Below, piece after piece: positions 31,868 to 40,625 of a stretch of DNA of 64,000 nt (position 1 is the first letter of the stretch; every line of letters begins with the position of its first letter). The notes under the pieces were generated by a model. The model had not been told where the DNA came from. It searched no databases and saw only the letters and a list, made by a program, of their open reading frames with translations. Source of the stretch: Lachnospiraceae bacterium (lineage in GTDB: Bacteria > Bacillota > Clostridia > Lachnospirales > Lachnospiraceae); contig JAFUFI010000020.1 of assembly GCA_017469945.1 (NCBI GenBank), positions 62,001-126,000 on the forward strand. The letters run 5' to 3'. The position numbers and the translations under genes are program-made.

Positions 31868-33310
31868 ATGAACTTTACAATGGTTACATATATAATCGGG
31901 TGGATTTTGCAGATAGAAGCTGCTTTTCTGCTTTTGCCCGCTATAGTCGGCTTCATTTATCACGAAACCGACCATTCGTTGGTTTACATAATCTGTGCTC
32001 TCGCCAGTTTTGTTCTTGGTTTTTTGATCAAGCTCAAAAAGCCAAAGACCAGAGATCTCTACACCCGTGAAGGGTTCGCAACAGTCGCGATCGGCTGGAT
32101 TGCATTAAGCGCAGTCGGTGCGATTCCTTTTACCGTTACCGGTGATATCCCAAACTATGTGGACGCTTTATTTGAATCCGTATCAGGCTTTACAACAACC
32201 GGAGGAAGTATCCTTAATAACGTTGAGGCCCTCTCCCACGCAAATCTGTTTTGGCGAAGCTTTACCCATTGGATAGGCGGTATGGGAGTATTTGTTTTTA
32301 TTATGGCGATCTTTCCCATAATGGGCGGTTATTCCATCAATCTGATGCGCGCCGAAAGCACCGGCCCCGCTGTCGGAAAGCTTGTACCCAGAGTCCAGAA
32401 AACAGCAAAAATACTTTATCTTATTTATCTTGCCATCACTGTGATCGGCGCCATCATTTACATGATCTGCGGCATGGGACTCTTCGATGCCATAACAACG
32501 ATCTTCGGTACCGTAGGCACCGGAGGATACGGTATTTTAAACGACAGTATCACATCCTACTCTCCCGCTGTACAGTGGGCGATAACAGTTTTCATGATAC
32601 TCAGCGGAATCAACTATTCCGTTTATTTCTGTCTCCTCAGAAGACAGTTTAAGGATGCATTTTCAATTTCGGAGGTTAAATGGTATATCGGAATCATCCT
32701 TGTAAGTACCGTTATCATTACCTTCAATATAAGGAATATGTATTCCGGTACCTTAGAAAGCGCCAGACATGCCGCTTTCCAGGTAGGTTCCATCATCACG
32801 ACCACAGGCTTTTCTACTACCGATTTCGACCTTTGGCCGTCACTGTCCAAAACAATCCTTGTAATCCTCATGTTCTGCGGAGCCTGCTCGGGTTCTACAG
32901 GCGGCGGTATGAAGATTTCAAGATGGCTTATCATGGGAAAAACCATCTTCAAAGAGCTCTCCACGATGGTTCACCCCAGGCAGGTTAAAAAGATTCATAT
33001 GGACGGACACGTTGTGGAGCACGAAACCATCAGGGCAACCAATGTTTATCTGGCTTCCTACTTTTTCCTGATGCTTTTGTCCGTACTTCTCATCTCTATA
33101 GACAATTTTGACTTTACTACAAACTTTACAGGTGTGGTTGCTATGCTTAACAACATCGGTCCGGGGCTTTCCCTTGTAGGGCCTACCGGCAATTACTCCA
33201 TGTTCAGCGTCTTTTCAAAGATTGTCCTGATTTTTGATATGCTTGCGGGAAGGCTCGAGCTCTTCCCTATGCTTATTATCCTTAAGCCCGCCTGCTGGAG
33301 AAAATATTAA
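31868..33310 (+). CDS. trkH: Trk potassium channel protein TrkH
   Basis: TrkH is the membrane channel for potassium uptake. Four pore loops are visible by their glycine-rich filters: VSGFTTTGGSIL, GTVGTGGYG, TTGFSTTDF and NIGPGLSLVG. About ten membrane helices surround them. The motif GGACSGSTGGGMKISR-like (here CGACSGSTGGGMKISR) marks the helix 3 to 4 region. At 480 aa it is full length. TrkA is encoded directly upstream and would control it. Confidence 0.95.
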   Translation: MNFTMVTYIIGWILQIEAAFLLLPAIVGFIYHETDHSLVYIICALASFVLGFLIKLKKPKTRDLYTREGFATVAIGWIALSAVGAIPFTVTGDIPNYVDALFESVSGFTTTGGSILNNVEALSHANLFWRSFTHWIGGMGVFVFIMAIFPIMGGYSINLMRAESTGPAVGKLVPRVQKTAKILYLIYLAITVIGAIIYMICGMGLFDAITTIFGTVGTGGYGILNDSITSYSPAVQWAITVFMILSGINYSVYFCLLRRQFKDAFSISEVKWYIGIILVSTVIITFNIRNMYSGTLESARHAAFQVGSIITTTGFSTTDFDLWPSLSKTILVILMFCGACSGSTGGGMKISRWLIMGKTIFKELSTMVHPRQVKKIHMDGHVVEHETIRATNVYLASYFFLMLLSVLLISIDNFDFTTNFTGVVAMLNNIGPGLSLVGPTGNYSMFSVFSKIVLIFDMLAGRLELFPMLIILKPACWRKY

Positions 33311-33420
33311 GTTAGGTTTATCTAATTTTTGTTAGATTTTTACATTTTTTTAATTGTTTTCGAACTATTGTTATGATAGACTAAGCTCATAAGTTATATT
33401 TCACAGCAAGGAGTGATATC

Positions 33421-33786
33421 ATGCGTAATAACGAATCATCTGAAGATTACCTCGAAACCATACTTATGCTCAGCGAGGTAAAACCCGTTGTCCGTTCTGT
33501 TGATATAGCAAATGAGCTCGGATATAAAAAATCCAGCGTCAGTGTTGCCATGAAAAACCTTCGTGAACGCAATATGATCACCGTAACAGATGAGGGGTAT
33601 ATTTATCTTACAAAAGAAGGCAAAAAGATAGCAGACATGATCTACGAGCGACATAGGCTAATTTCAGAGTGGCTTATAAAGCTCGGCGTCGACAAAAAAG
33701 TCGCATTAGACGATGCCTGCAAAGTAGAACACGATCTCAGCGAAGAAAGTTTCGCAGCGATCAAAAAATTCATATCAAAACATTAA
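33421..33786 (+). CDS. DtxR/MntR-type metal-dependent repressor, 121 aa
   Basis: This winged-helix regulator of the iron/manganese repressor family begins with ESSEDYLETILMLSE, as is typical. The recognition region is VDIANELGYKKSSVSVAMKNL and the metal-binding dimer part includes YERHRLISEWLIKLGVD, DDACKVEHDLSEE. The C-terminal SH3-like domain is absent, as in MntR. GGAG lies seven bases upstream. Target genes cannot be told from the window; trkAH lie upstream with their own spacing. Confidence 0.9.
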   Translation: MRNNESSEDYLETILMLSEVKPVVRSVDIANELGYKKSSVSVAMKNLRERNMITVTDEGYIYLTKEGKKIADMIYERHRLISEWLIKLGVDKKVALDDACKVEHDLSEESFAAIKKFISKH

Positions 33787-35465
33787 TTCGTACCGGTGGT
33801 ACCCGTTGTGGTGCCGCCGGTATTTTGTGTTGTATTTGTTGTAGCAGGTTCCTCTTCTTTCCAGCTGACTACATTATGATACAGTTTATAGAAGCCTCCT
33901 CCCATTCTCTCAGCCTGAATCTGGATAGAGAAACGATTCATTCCGAGACTCTTTAAGGCCTCGTCTACATATCCCTTTTTGTAATCTCCCTTTCCGTACG
34001 CAGTCTCAATAGATTTGAAAAGCGAAGAAGGTATGATCACGGTAAAATGCTTGTCCCCACTTCCGGCAGCCACAAGTTTTTTCTTACAGTCCGCGTAATA
34101 TTCGTCCATATTCCAAACCGCGTCGCTCTCCTTAAGCCCAAGCTTTTCAAGAGCCGCCACAAGCTCTTCTCTGCCCGGCGTCGCTGTACTTGTGTTTCCG
34201 TTTGTACCTGATCCGTTTCCGTTATTTGCAGGATAAAGATCGTCATACCTCAAAGGCTCAAAATTATTGGTATCAGCAACACTTGAAGGGTCACCCGCAT
34301 CGGGCGATGCAACCGTTCCCTCTTCAGGTCCCTTGTAAGAAGATGCGTTACAGGGAGGCAGATTTACGCTGAGCCCTGTTCTTGTATGAGTCGGAGCAAA
34401 TTCCTTGTCCGTCCGGTTGAAGTAATCGTACGTAGAAGGGTTTGTGTCATCCCATGTGATATCCTCGTTATAGTAACCGTCGGATAGTTTAACGATATTC
34501 CATGCATGATCCTCTCCGGCATACCCTGTACAGTAGTAACAGGGTATCCCCAGCTGCTGCAGGATATACTGATTGGCTCTTGCATATCCGGCGCAAACGC
34601 TTATTCCGTTTACAAGGGCGCTGTACGCGCTCTGGCTAAGTACCGCCCCATCAGCGTAGGAAACGTTTGAAACAAGGTAGTCATGCACATACTTTTCTTT
34701 TTCGTAATCGCTTGAAAGCTCCGATGCCCCGGCTATAACAGCCTTTGCCGCGCTGCTGAAATTTGCTTTTGCTGTCTCAAGCGCATTGGCAAGGGTATAG
34801 TAAACAAGCTGAATCTCAACTACGGAGCCCGATTTGGTGTACTTTACGGAATAGCTTGTATCAAGATAAAAAAGCTCCGGATGGTCGTTTACAACCGACT
34901 CAAATATATTTGCAAGCTGAGATGTATTTATAGCTTTTACCGGCGCAAATGCAGACACTACAGAAAGCGCATTTGCGTATATCTGACGGTAAACTGCCTG
35001 TTCGTCGGGACTCAGCATTCCGTAATAGGGATAAATATTAGTATCAAAGGTAAAATTCTCACCGGTCTGCCCCGTGCTGAGTTCCTTTTTTATGGACTCG
35101 GCAACCTCATCCGTGATCTTCTCTTCTTCACCGGACACGGGCTGATATCCGGTAAGATGGGACAGATCCGAAGGAGTCTGATTATTATTGTTACCGGGCA
35201 GTTCGATGATAACGGCACTGTCATCCCCGGCTTCATTTCCGGGAGTTTCCGTGCTTACATCGCCGCCCCCTTGAGCATCAGCGCCTTCCGCAGCATCATC
35301 ACCTCCGGGCAAAAGAGCGGCAATCTTGCTGAGAACGCCGCCTTCCCCGGTAGCCGTCGCAACTTTTTCCGTAAGAGCGGGATTAACCGCGCAAATAAGT
35401 ATGAACGCACAGAGTGCGATTATGATCGTGGCCAGGCCATAAAATAAACCTTTAATAAACTTCAT
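33783..35465 (-). CDS. Membrane-anchored transglutaminase-like protein, 560 aa
   Basis: A single N-terminal membrane helix (LFYGLATIIIALCAFILICA) is followed by a low-complexity acidic and asparagine-rich linker. The transglutaminase core lies near residues 270-360 and has the catalytic cysteine (GISVCAGYARANQYIL), the histidine (GEDHAWNIV) and the aspartate (ITWDDTNP). The C-terminal 150 residues are not known to me, ending in a T/G/N-rich tail. Such proteins usually act as cysteine proteases or on the envelope outside the cell. It converges with the regulator gene, overlapping by four bases. Confidence 0.85.
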   Translation of the reverse strand: MKFIKGLFYGLATIIIALCAFILICAVNPALTEKVATATGEGGVLSKIAALLPGGDDAAEGADAQGGGDVSTETPGNEAGDDSAVIIELPGNNNNQTPSDLSHLTGYQPVSGEEEKITDEVAESIKKELSTGQTGENFTFDTNIYPYYGMLSPDEQAVYRQIYANALSVVSAFAPVKAINTSQLANIFESVVNDHPELFYLDTSYSVKYTKSGSVVEIQLVYYTLANALETAKANFSSAAKAVIAGASELSSDYEKEKYVHDYLVSNVSYADGAVLSQSAYSALVNGISVCAGYARANQYILQQLGIPCYYCTGYAGEDHAWNIVKLSDGYYNEDITWDDTNPSTYDYFNRTDKEFAPTHTRTGLSVNLPPCNASSYKGPEEGTVASPDAGDPSSVADTNNFEPLRYDDLYPANNGNGSGTNGNTSTATPGREELVAALEKLGLKESDAVWNMDEYYADCKKKLVAAGSGDKHFTVIIPSSLFKSIETAYGKGDYKKGYVDEALKSLGMNRFSIQIQAERMGGGFYKLYHNVVSWKEEEPATTNTTQNTGGTTTGTTGTN

Positions 35466-35639
35466 CTGTTTTTCCCGTTTCGTAAAAATATTTTGGAAAC
35501 ACTCCATTTTATTTTACACTATTTTGTGATATTTTTATATACTTTTTAAATTAGCTTAATCTCTTATCGTCGCGCTTGAAAACAGAGTCCTTAAATGATA
35601 AAATGTGAAAGATAAATCTTTAATAATACGGAGGTGCAT

Positions 35640-36173
35640 ATGGACGCAATTGAATGTATCAAGGGTCGCAGAAGTATCAGAAATTTTCAGGACAAACCCG
35701 TTTCCCACGAGACAATCGAAAAAATAGTTTCCGTCGCAGCGATGGCTCCGAGTTGGAAAAACACTCAGATCACGCGTTATATCGCTCTTGAAGGAGCTGC
35801 AAAAGAAGAGCTTGCCAAATGTACCACCATTTGGGCTAAAAACGGCGATATTATCCGAAATGCCCCCGTTGTTATTGCTGTTTGTGCCGTTTCAAAAAGA
35901 AGCGGATATGAAAGAGACGGCTCTTTCTCTACAAGCAAAGGTGACAAATGGGAAATGTTTGACACAGGTATCGCCAGCGAAGCTTTTTGTCTCGCAGCAT
36001 ACGAAGCCGGACTCGGAACCGTTATCTTAGGTCTTTACGATGATAATGCTCCCGAGGTTATAGGTGTTCCCGAAGGACAGGAACTTATCGCTCTTATTCC
36101 TATGGGATACCCCGCAGAATCTCCCGAGGCTCCCCGCCGAAAGGAAGTTTCTGAACTACTTTCATACAGGTAA
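35640..36173 (+). CDS. Nitroreductase family protein, 177 aa
   Basis: This FMN-dependent oxidoreductase of the NfnB/NfsA type begins [19 protein letters not shown], the phosphate-binding start of the family. It has [14 protein letters not shown] and the late [17 protein letters not shown], where the flavin is held. The predicted length of 177 aa is typical of the small dimeric forms. GGAGG lies five bases before the ATG at 35640; the GTG at 35634 is a less likely start. The physiological substrate is unknown. Confidence 0.9.
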   Translation: MDAIECIKGRRSIRNFQDKPVSHETIEKIVSVAAMAPSWKNTQITRYIALEGAAKEELAKCTTIWAKNGDIIRNAPVVIAVCAVSKRSGYERDGSFSTSKGDKWEMFDTGIASEAFCLAAYEAGLGTVILGLYDDNAPEVIGVPEGQELIALIPMGYPAESPEAPRRKEVSELLSYR

Positions 36174-36177
36174 ATTT

Positions 36178-36210
36178 ATTCAGCCGGGATTATTTCTCGG
36201 CTGAGTTTAT
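36178..36210 (+). terminator. Hairpin between the nitroreductase gene and pyrB
   Basis: CAGCCG and CGGCTG (36181-36203) form a stem around a T-rich loop. The following T run is short, so termination may be partial. Confidence 0.45.
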
Positions 36211-36241
36211 GCTAACTACATTTATTTACGAGGTTACAAAC

Positions 36242-37153
36242 ATGAGACATCTAATGAGTCCTTTGGACTTTACCACCGAAGAGCTGGACAAACTCTTTGA
36301 TCTGGCAAATGACATCGAAAAATCACCTGAAAAGTACGCACACAAGTGCGACGGCAGGATCCTTGCCACCTGCTTCTACGAGCCCAGTACGAGAACAAGG
36401 CTCTCCTTTGAATCGGCTATGACGCGATTGGGTGGAAGGGTCATCGGCTTTTCCGATGCCAATTCATCCTCCGCTGCAAAAGGAGAAAGCGTTTCGGATA
36501 CAATAAGAGTCATCTCCTGCTACGCGGATATTTGCGCAATGAGGCATCCCAAGGAAGGTGCTCCCATGGTGGCAGCCTCCAGAAGCCTTATTCCCGTTAT
36601 CAACGCAGGTGACGGCGGACATCAGCATCCCACTCAGACCCTTACCGATCTTCTTACCATCAGAAGCCTCCACGGCAGTCTCGGCGGCTTTACGATCGGG
36701 CTTTGCGGTGACCTTAAATTCGGGCGTACGGTTCACTCCCTTATAAACGCCCTTGTCAGATATGACAATATTAAATTTGTTTTTGTATCCCCCACAGAGC
36801 TTCGCGTGCCCGATTACGTTACGGATATGCTTAATGAAAAGGGCATCCCTTACGAGGAAGTTATTAAGCTTGAGGACGTTATCGGAGACCTTGATATCCT
36901 CTATATGACAAGAGTTCAAAAAGAGCGTTTCTTCAACGAGGAGGACTATATAAGATTAAAGGATTTCTACATCCTCACCCCCGAAAAGCTCTCCCTTGCC
37001 AAGGAAAATATGCTTATCCTTCATCCTCTTCCGAGAGTAAACGAAATCTCTGTTGAGCTTGATGATGACCCCAGAGCCGCATACTTTAAACAGGCAAGAT
37101 ACGGTGTATATGTGAGAATGGCTCTGATCCTTACTCTTTTAGGACTGGCATAA
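36242..37153 (+). CDS. pyrB: Aspartate carbamoyltransferase, catalytic chain
   Basis: PyrB makes carbamoyl aspartate in pyrimidine synthesis. The carbamoyl phosphate site is shown by [15 protein letters not shown] near residue 47, HPKEGAP and the conserved [18 protein letters not shown] near 125. [12 protein letters not shown] and HPLPRVNEI complete the aspartate site. The start [10 protein letters not shown] was chosen because GAGG lies eight bases upstream. At 303 aa it is the normal length. pyrI follows after 10 bp. Confidence 0.97.
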   Translation: MRHLMSPLDFTTEELDKLFDLANDIEKSPEKYAHKCDGRILATCFYEPSTRTRLSFESAMTRLGGRVIGFSDANSSSAAKGESVSDTIRVISCYADICAMRHPKEGAPMVAASRSLIPVINAGDGGHQHPTQTLTDLLTIRSLHGSLGGFTIGLCGDLKFGRTVHSLINALVRYDNIKFVFVSPTELRVPDYVTDMLNEKGIPYEEVIKLEDVIGDLDILYMTRVQKERFFNEEDYIRLKDFYILTPEKLSLAKENMLILHPLPRVNEISVELDDDPRAAYFKQARYGVYVRMALILTLLGLA

Positions 37154-37163
37154 GGAGGATAAT

Positions 37164-37592
37164 ATGTTAAACGTAGGAAAAATCGAAGAGGGCTTTGTTC
37201 TTGACCATATCAAAGCCGGAAAAAGCATGGATATATATGAGCACTTAGGGCTCGACAAAATGGATTGCACCGTGGCGATCATCAAAAATGCCCGCAGCAA
37301 AGTCATGGGCAAAAAGGACATTTTAAAGGTAGAATGCGACATCAACACTCTTGACCTTGATGTTCTTGCTTTTATCGACCATAACATTACCATCAACGTT
37401 ATCAAAAACGGAGAGATCGTCGAGAAAAGAGTTTTGGCTCTTCCCAAGGAAGTCAAAAACGTAATAAAATGCCATAACCCCAGATGTATCACATCCATTG
37501 AGCAGGGACTTCCCCACATCTTCTTCCTCGCAGACGAAGAGAACGAAGTTTACAGATGCAAATACTGCGAAGAAAAATACACTGAGAGGTAA
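37164..37592 (+). CDS. pyrI: Aspartate carbamoyltransferase, regulatory chain
   Basis: PyrI binds nucleotides and tunes PyrB. It is 142 aa with the nucleotide-binding half first (GFVLDHIKAGKSMDIYEHLG) and the zinc domain last. The four zinc cysteines are seen in CHNPRC and, about 25 residues later, CKYC. The presence of PyrI indicates the E. coli-like allosteric form of the enzyme. Only five bases separate its stop from the next gene, so the envelope genes behind it may share the transcript. Confidence 0.96.
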   Translation: MLNVGKIEEGFVLDHIKAGKSMDIYEHLGLDKMDCTVAIIKNARSKVMGKKDILKVECDINTLDLDVLAFIDHNITINVIKNGEIVEKRVLALPKEVKNVIKCHNPRCITSIEQGLPHIFFLADEENEVYRCKYCEEKYTER

Positions 37593-37597
37593 AAGGT

Positions 37598-39403
37598 ATG
37601 CAGGCTATTGTACTTGCCGCAGGAATGGGTAAGCGCCTTAAAGAACTTACAAAAGATAATACAAAATGTATGGTTAAAGTCGGTGGAGTAACCCTTATCG
37701 AGAGGCTCCTTAAGCAGCTTGAACCATACCATCTCGAAAAAATAATAATCGTTGCAGGCTATGAGGCCGAAAAGCTCATCGGTTTTGTTAAAACCCTTGA
37801 TATAAAGACTCCCATCAGCTTTATCATCAACAGCATCTATGACAAGACCAACAATATCTACTCTTTATATCTTGCCAAGGACGAACTCTGCTGTGACGAC
37901 ACCCTTTTGTTTGAATCGGATATCATTTTCGAGGACTCGGTTCTTGAAGCGCTTGTAAATGACGAAAGGCCCACTCTTGCCCTGGTAGACAAGTATGAAA
38001 GCTGGATGGACGGAACATGTGCCGTTCTTCGCGACGACGATTCTATCGAAAAGATAGTCCCCGGAAAACAGTTTGATTATAAGGACAGTTCTGCTTACTT
38101 CAAGACAGTAAATATTTACAAATTCAGCAGGGATTTCTCGGAAAAGATCTATGTTCCTTTCCTTGAAGCATACTCCAAAGCTCTCGGAAACAACGAATAC
38201 TATGAACAGGTGCTGAGAGTTATAACTATGCTCGATATGTCCGGAATACGCGCCAAGCGTTTGGGCGGCCAAAAATGGTATGAAATAGACGATATACAGG
38301 ACCTTGATATAGCCGAATCTATCTTTGCAACCGGGGATGAAAAGGCAAAAAGACTGTCCAAAAGATACGGCGGTTACTGGCGCTATCCCAAGATGACGGA
38401 CTTTTGCTACCTTGTAAACCCCTACTACCCTCCCAAGAAAATGGAGGATGAGATTGCCGCAAGTTTCCATACTCTCCTTACCCAGTATCCATCGGGTATG
38501 GATGTAAATTCTCTTCTTGCAGCAAGAAATTTTGAAATATCAAAAGAAAATATCCTTGTCGGAAACGGTGCTGCCGAAATTATAAACCATCTTGTTTCGG
38601 ACTTTGACGGAAATTTCGGTTTTATAAGACCTACATTCGAGGAATACCCCAACAGATCAAAAGCCCCCGAAAAAGATGTGATCTTTAACGCACAGGCTCC
38701 TGATTTTTCTTATTCCGCTGATGATATTATAAGCTTTTTTGATGCCAATCCCGTTAAAAACCTCGTTCTTATCAACCCGGACAATCCAACGGGAAACTAT
38801 ATTAAAACCGAAGACGTAAAGCGTATTGTTCGCTGGGCTGCGGAAAAGAATATGCGCCTTATTTACGATGAGTCCTTCTCTGACTTTGCGAAAGATCCGG
38901 ACCATACCCTACTGTTAAATGATTATGTAAAGACCAATCCACATCTTTATATCATCAAGAGTCTTTCCAAATGCTACGGCGTTCCGGGACTCAGACTCGG
39001 AATCCTTGCATCGGGTGATGTAAGAGCAATAGAAACGCTAAAGAAAAAGCTTTCCATCTGGAATATAAACTCCTTTGCGGAATTCTTTATGCAGATATTC
39101 GCTAAATATCGCAAGGAGTATGACCTTTCTACAAAAGCCCTAGCCAAAGAACGCGAGCGATTTGCCTGTGAGCTTAAAAAGCTTCCCGGCGTTAAGGTTT
39201 ACCCCTCTGAGGCAAACTATATTATGGTATGTATAAGCGGCTCTCAAAACGCTCACGAAATAAGCGTAAAGCTTTTAAACGACTATAATCTTATCGTCAA
39301 AGACCTTTCGGGGAAGATGCCCGGAAGCGGTTTTATGCGATTTGCGGTAAGAAATACCGAAGACAACAATAAGCTTACAGAAGCTCTTAAGGAAATACTA
39401 TGA
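37598..39403 (+). CDS. Fused nucleotidyltransferase and CobD/HisC-like PLP enzyme, 601 aa
   Basis: The first 240 residues are a LicC-like cytidylyltransferase: AIVLAAGMGKRLKELTKDN, KCMVKVGG and the acidic FESDIIFEDS. Such enzymes join CTP to phosphocholine, phosphoethanolamine or aminoethylphosphonate. The second part (about 265-601) is a class I/II PLP enzyme with GNGAAEIINHL, INPDNPTGNY, YDESFSDFA and the lysine in KSLSKCYGVPGLRLG. It is most like threonine-phosphate decarboxylase (CobD) or HisC. The two halves could make and activate one head group, for example phosphoethanolamine from phosphoserine; this is inference. It is translationally coupled to the glycerophosphotransferase gene. 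Confidence 0.85.
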   Translation: MQAIVLAAGMGKRLKELTKDNTKCMVKVGGVTLIERLLKQLEPYHLEKIIIVAGYEAEKLIGFVKTLDIKTPISFIINSIYDKTNNIYSLYLAKDELCCDDTLLFESDIIFEDSVLEALVNDERPTLALVDKYESWMDGTCAVLRDDDSIEKIVPGKQFDYKDSSAYFKTVNIYKFSRDFSEKIYVPFLEAYSKALGNNEYYEQVLRVITMLDMSGIRAKRLGGQKWYEIDDIQDLDIAESIFATGDEKAKRLSKRYGGYWRYPKMTDFCYLVNPYYPPKKMEDEIAASFHTLLTQYPSGMDVNSLLAARNFEISKENILVGNGAAEIINHLVSDFDGNFGFIRPTFEEYPNRSKAPEKDVIFNAQAPDFSYSADDIISFFDANPVKNLVLINPDNPTGNYIKTEDVKRIVRWAAEKNMRLIYDESFSDFAKDPDHTLLLNDYVKTNPHLYIIKSLSKCYGVPGLRLGILASGDVRAIETLKKKLSIWNINSFAEFFMQIFAKYRKEYDLSTKALAKERERFACELKKLPGVKVYPSEANYIMVCISGSQNAHEISVKLLNDYNLIVKDLSGKMPGSGFMRFAVRNTEDNNKLTEALKEIL

Positions 39404-40623
39404 TACTTCTCTATATAGATCCGGGAACCGGAAGTATGCTTTTTACCATACTTCTCGGAGTTATTTCTTCGCTGTTTTTTGTGTTCAGGAAATTCATCCT
39501 CGGTCTCAAATTTACTTTCTCATCGGGAAAGAAAAAAAGTGAGTCCGGTAAAGCACACGAATACCTGATCTTCAGCGACAGCAAACGCTACTGGAATGTT
39601 TTTAAACCCATATGCGACGAATTTGAAAAAAGACAGATTCATTTGGATTACTGGACCGCCTCCCCCGACGATCCGGCTCTTAGCGTTCCCTATAAATACG
39701 TAAAAACAGAATTTATCGGCGAAGGAAACCGCGCCTTTGCAAGGCTTAATACCTTAAGCGCTGATATCGTGCTTTCCACTACTCCGGGGCTTGACGTTTA
39801 TCAGTGGAAGCGCTCCAAATCCGTAAAATACTACGTTCATATTTTCCATGCCGTTGACGAAGCTTTGGGATATCGTATGTTCGGTATGGATTATTATGAT
39901 GCGATCTTACTTACAGGCGCTTTCCAGGGCGACAATATCCGCAAGCTGGAGGAGCTTAGAAACCTGCCTCAAAAGGAACTGAAAGTTACAGGCTCTACCT
40001 ATATGGACGCCCTTTTGGAGAAAAAAGAAAGCACTCCTGAACCGGCACATTCAAAAACCGTTCTTCTTGCGCCTTCATGGGGAGACAGCGCGATCCTTTC
40101 AAGGTTTGGAAAAAAGCTTATAAGCGCCCTTCTTTCAACAGACTATAAAGTGATCATTCGTCCTCATCCCCAGTCTTCCATATCTGAAAAGGAAATGCTG
40201 GAGGAACTTATGACGGCCTTTCCAAACAGCGATAAACTCACCTGGAGCTTTGATAACAACAATTTCGATGCCCTGAACACATCGGATGTAATGATCACAG
40301 ATTTTTCAGGTATCATATTCGACTACTCGCTGGTATTCGGAAAACCGATCCTTTACGCCGATACCTCTTTCGACAAAGCGCCTTACGACGCCGCATGGGT
40401 TGATGATAACCTTTGGAGATTTGAAGTACTGCCCTCTCTTGGCAAAAAGCTTGATGAGAAGGATTTCCCCTCAATCGGAAAACTCCTCGATGACCTTATA
40501 GAAAATCCTGAATTTTCCGAGGGTCGCAAAAAAGTATCCGATACGGCATGGCAATGCAAGAGAGAATCAGCATCCCTTACCGCAGACTATTTAATTTCCA
40601 AACACAAAGAAATTGAGGCTTGA
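39400..40623 (+). CDS. CDP-glycerol glycerophosphotransferase family protein
   Basis: This 407-aa protein resembles TagB/TagF-type enzymes that transfer glycerol phosphate or a related group from CDP to a wall polymer. A membrane-associated helix is at the start (MLFTILLGVISSLFFVF). The GT-B-like transferase part shows VHIFHAVDEALG, LLAPSWGDSAILSRFG, IIRPHPQSSISEKE and SDVMITDFSGIIFDYSLVFGKPILY, all typical of the family. It overlaps the genes on either side by four bases or fewer. The nucleotidyltransferase encoded upstream may provide its CDP-activated substrate. Confidence 0.9.
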   Translation: MILLYIDPGTGSMLFTILLGVISSLFFVFRKFILGLKFTFSSGKKKSESGKAHEYLIFSDSKRYWNVFKPICDEFEKRQIHLDYWTASPDDPALSVPYKYVKTEFIGEGNRAFARLNTLSADIVLSTTPGLDVYQWKRSKSVKYYVHIFHAVDEALGYRMFGMDYYDAILLTGAFQGDNIRKLEELRNLPQKELKVTGSTYMDALLEKKESTPEPAHSKTVLLAPSWGDSAILSRFGKKLISALLSTDYKVIIRPHPQSSISEKEMLEELMTAFPNSDKLTWSFDNNNFDALNTSDVMITDFSGIIFDYSLVFGKPILYADTSFDKAPYDAAWVDDNLWRFEVLPSLGKKLDEKDFPSIGKLLDDLIENPEFSEGRKKVSDTAWQCKRESASLTADYLISKHKEIEA

Positions 40624-40625
40624 TC

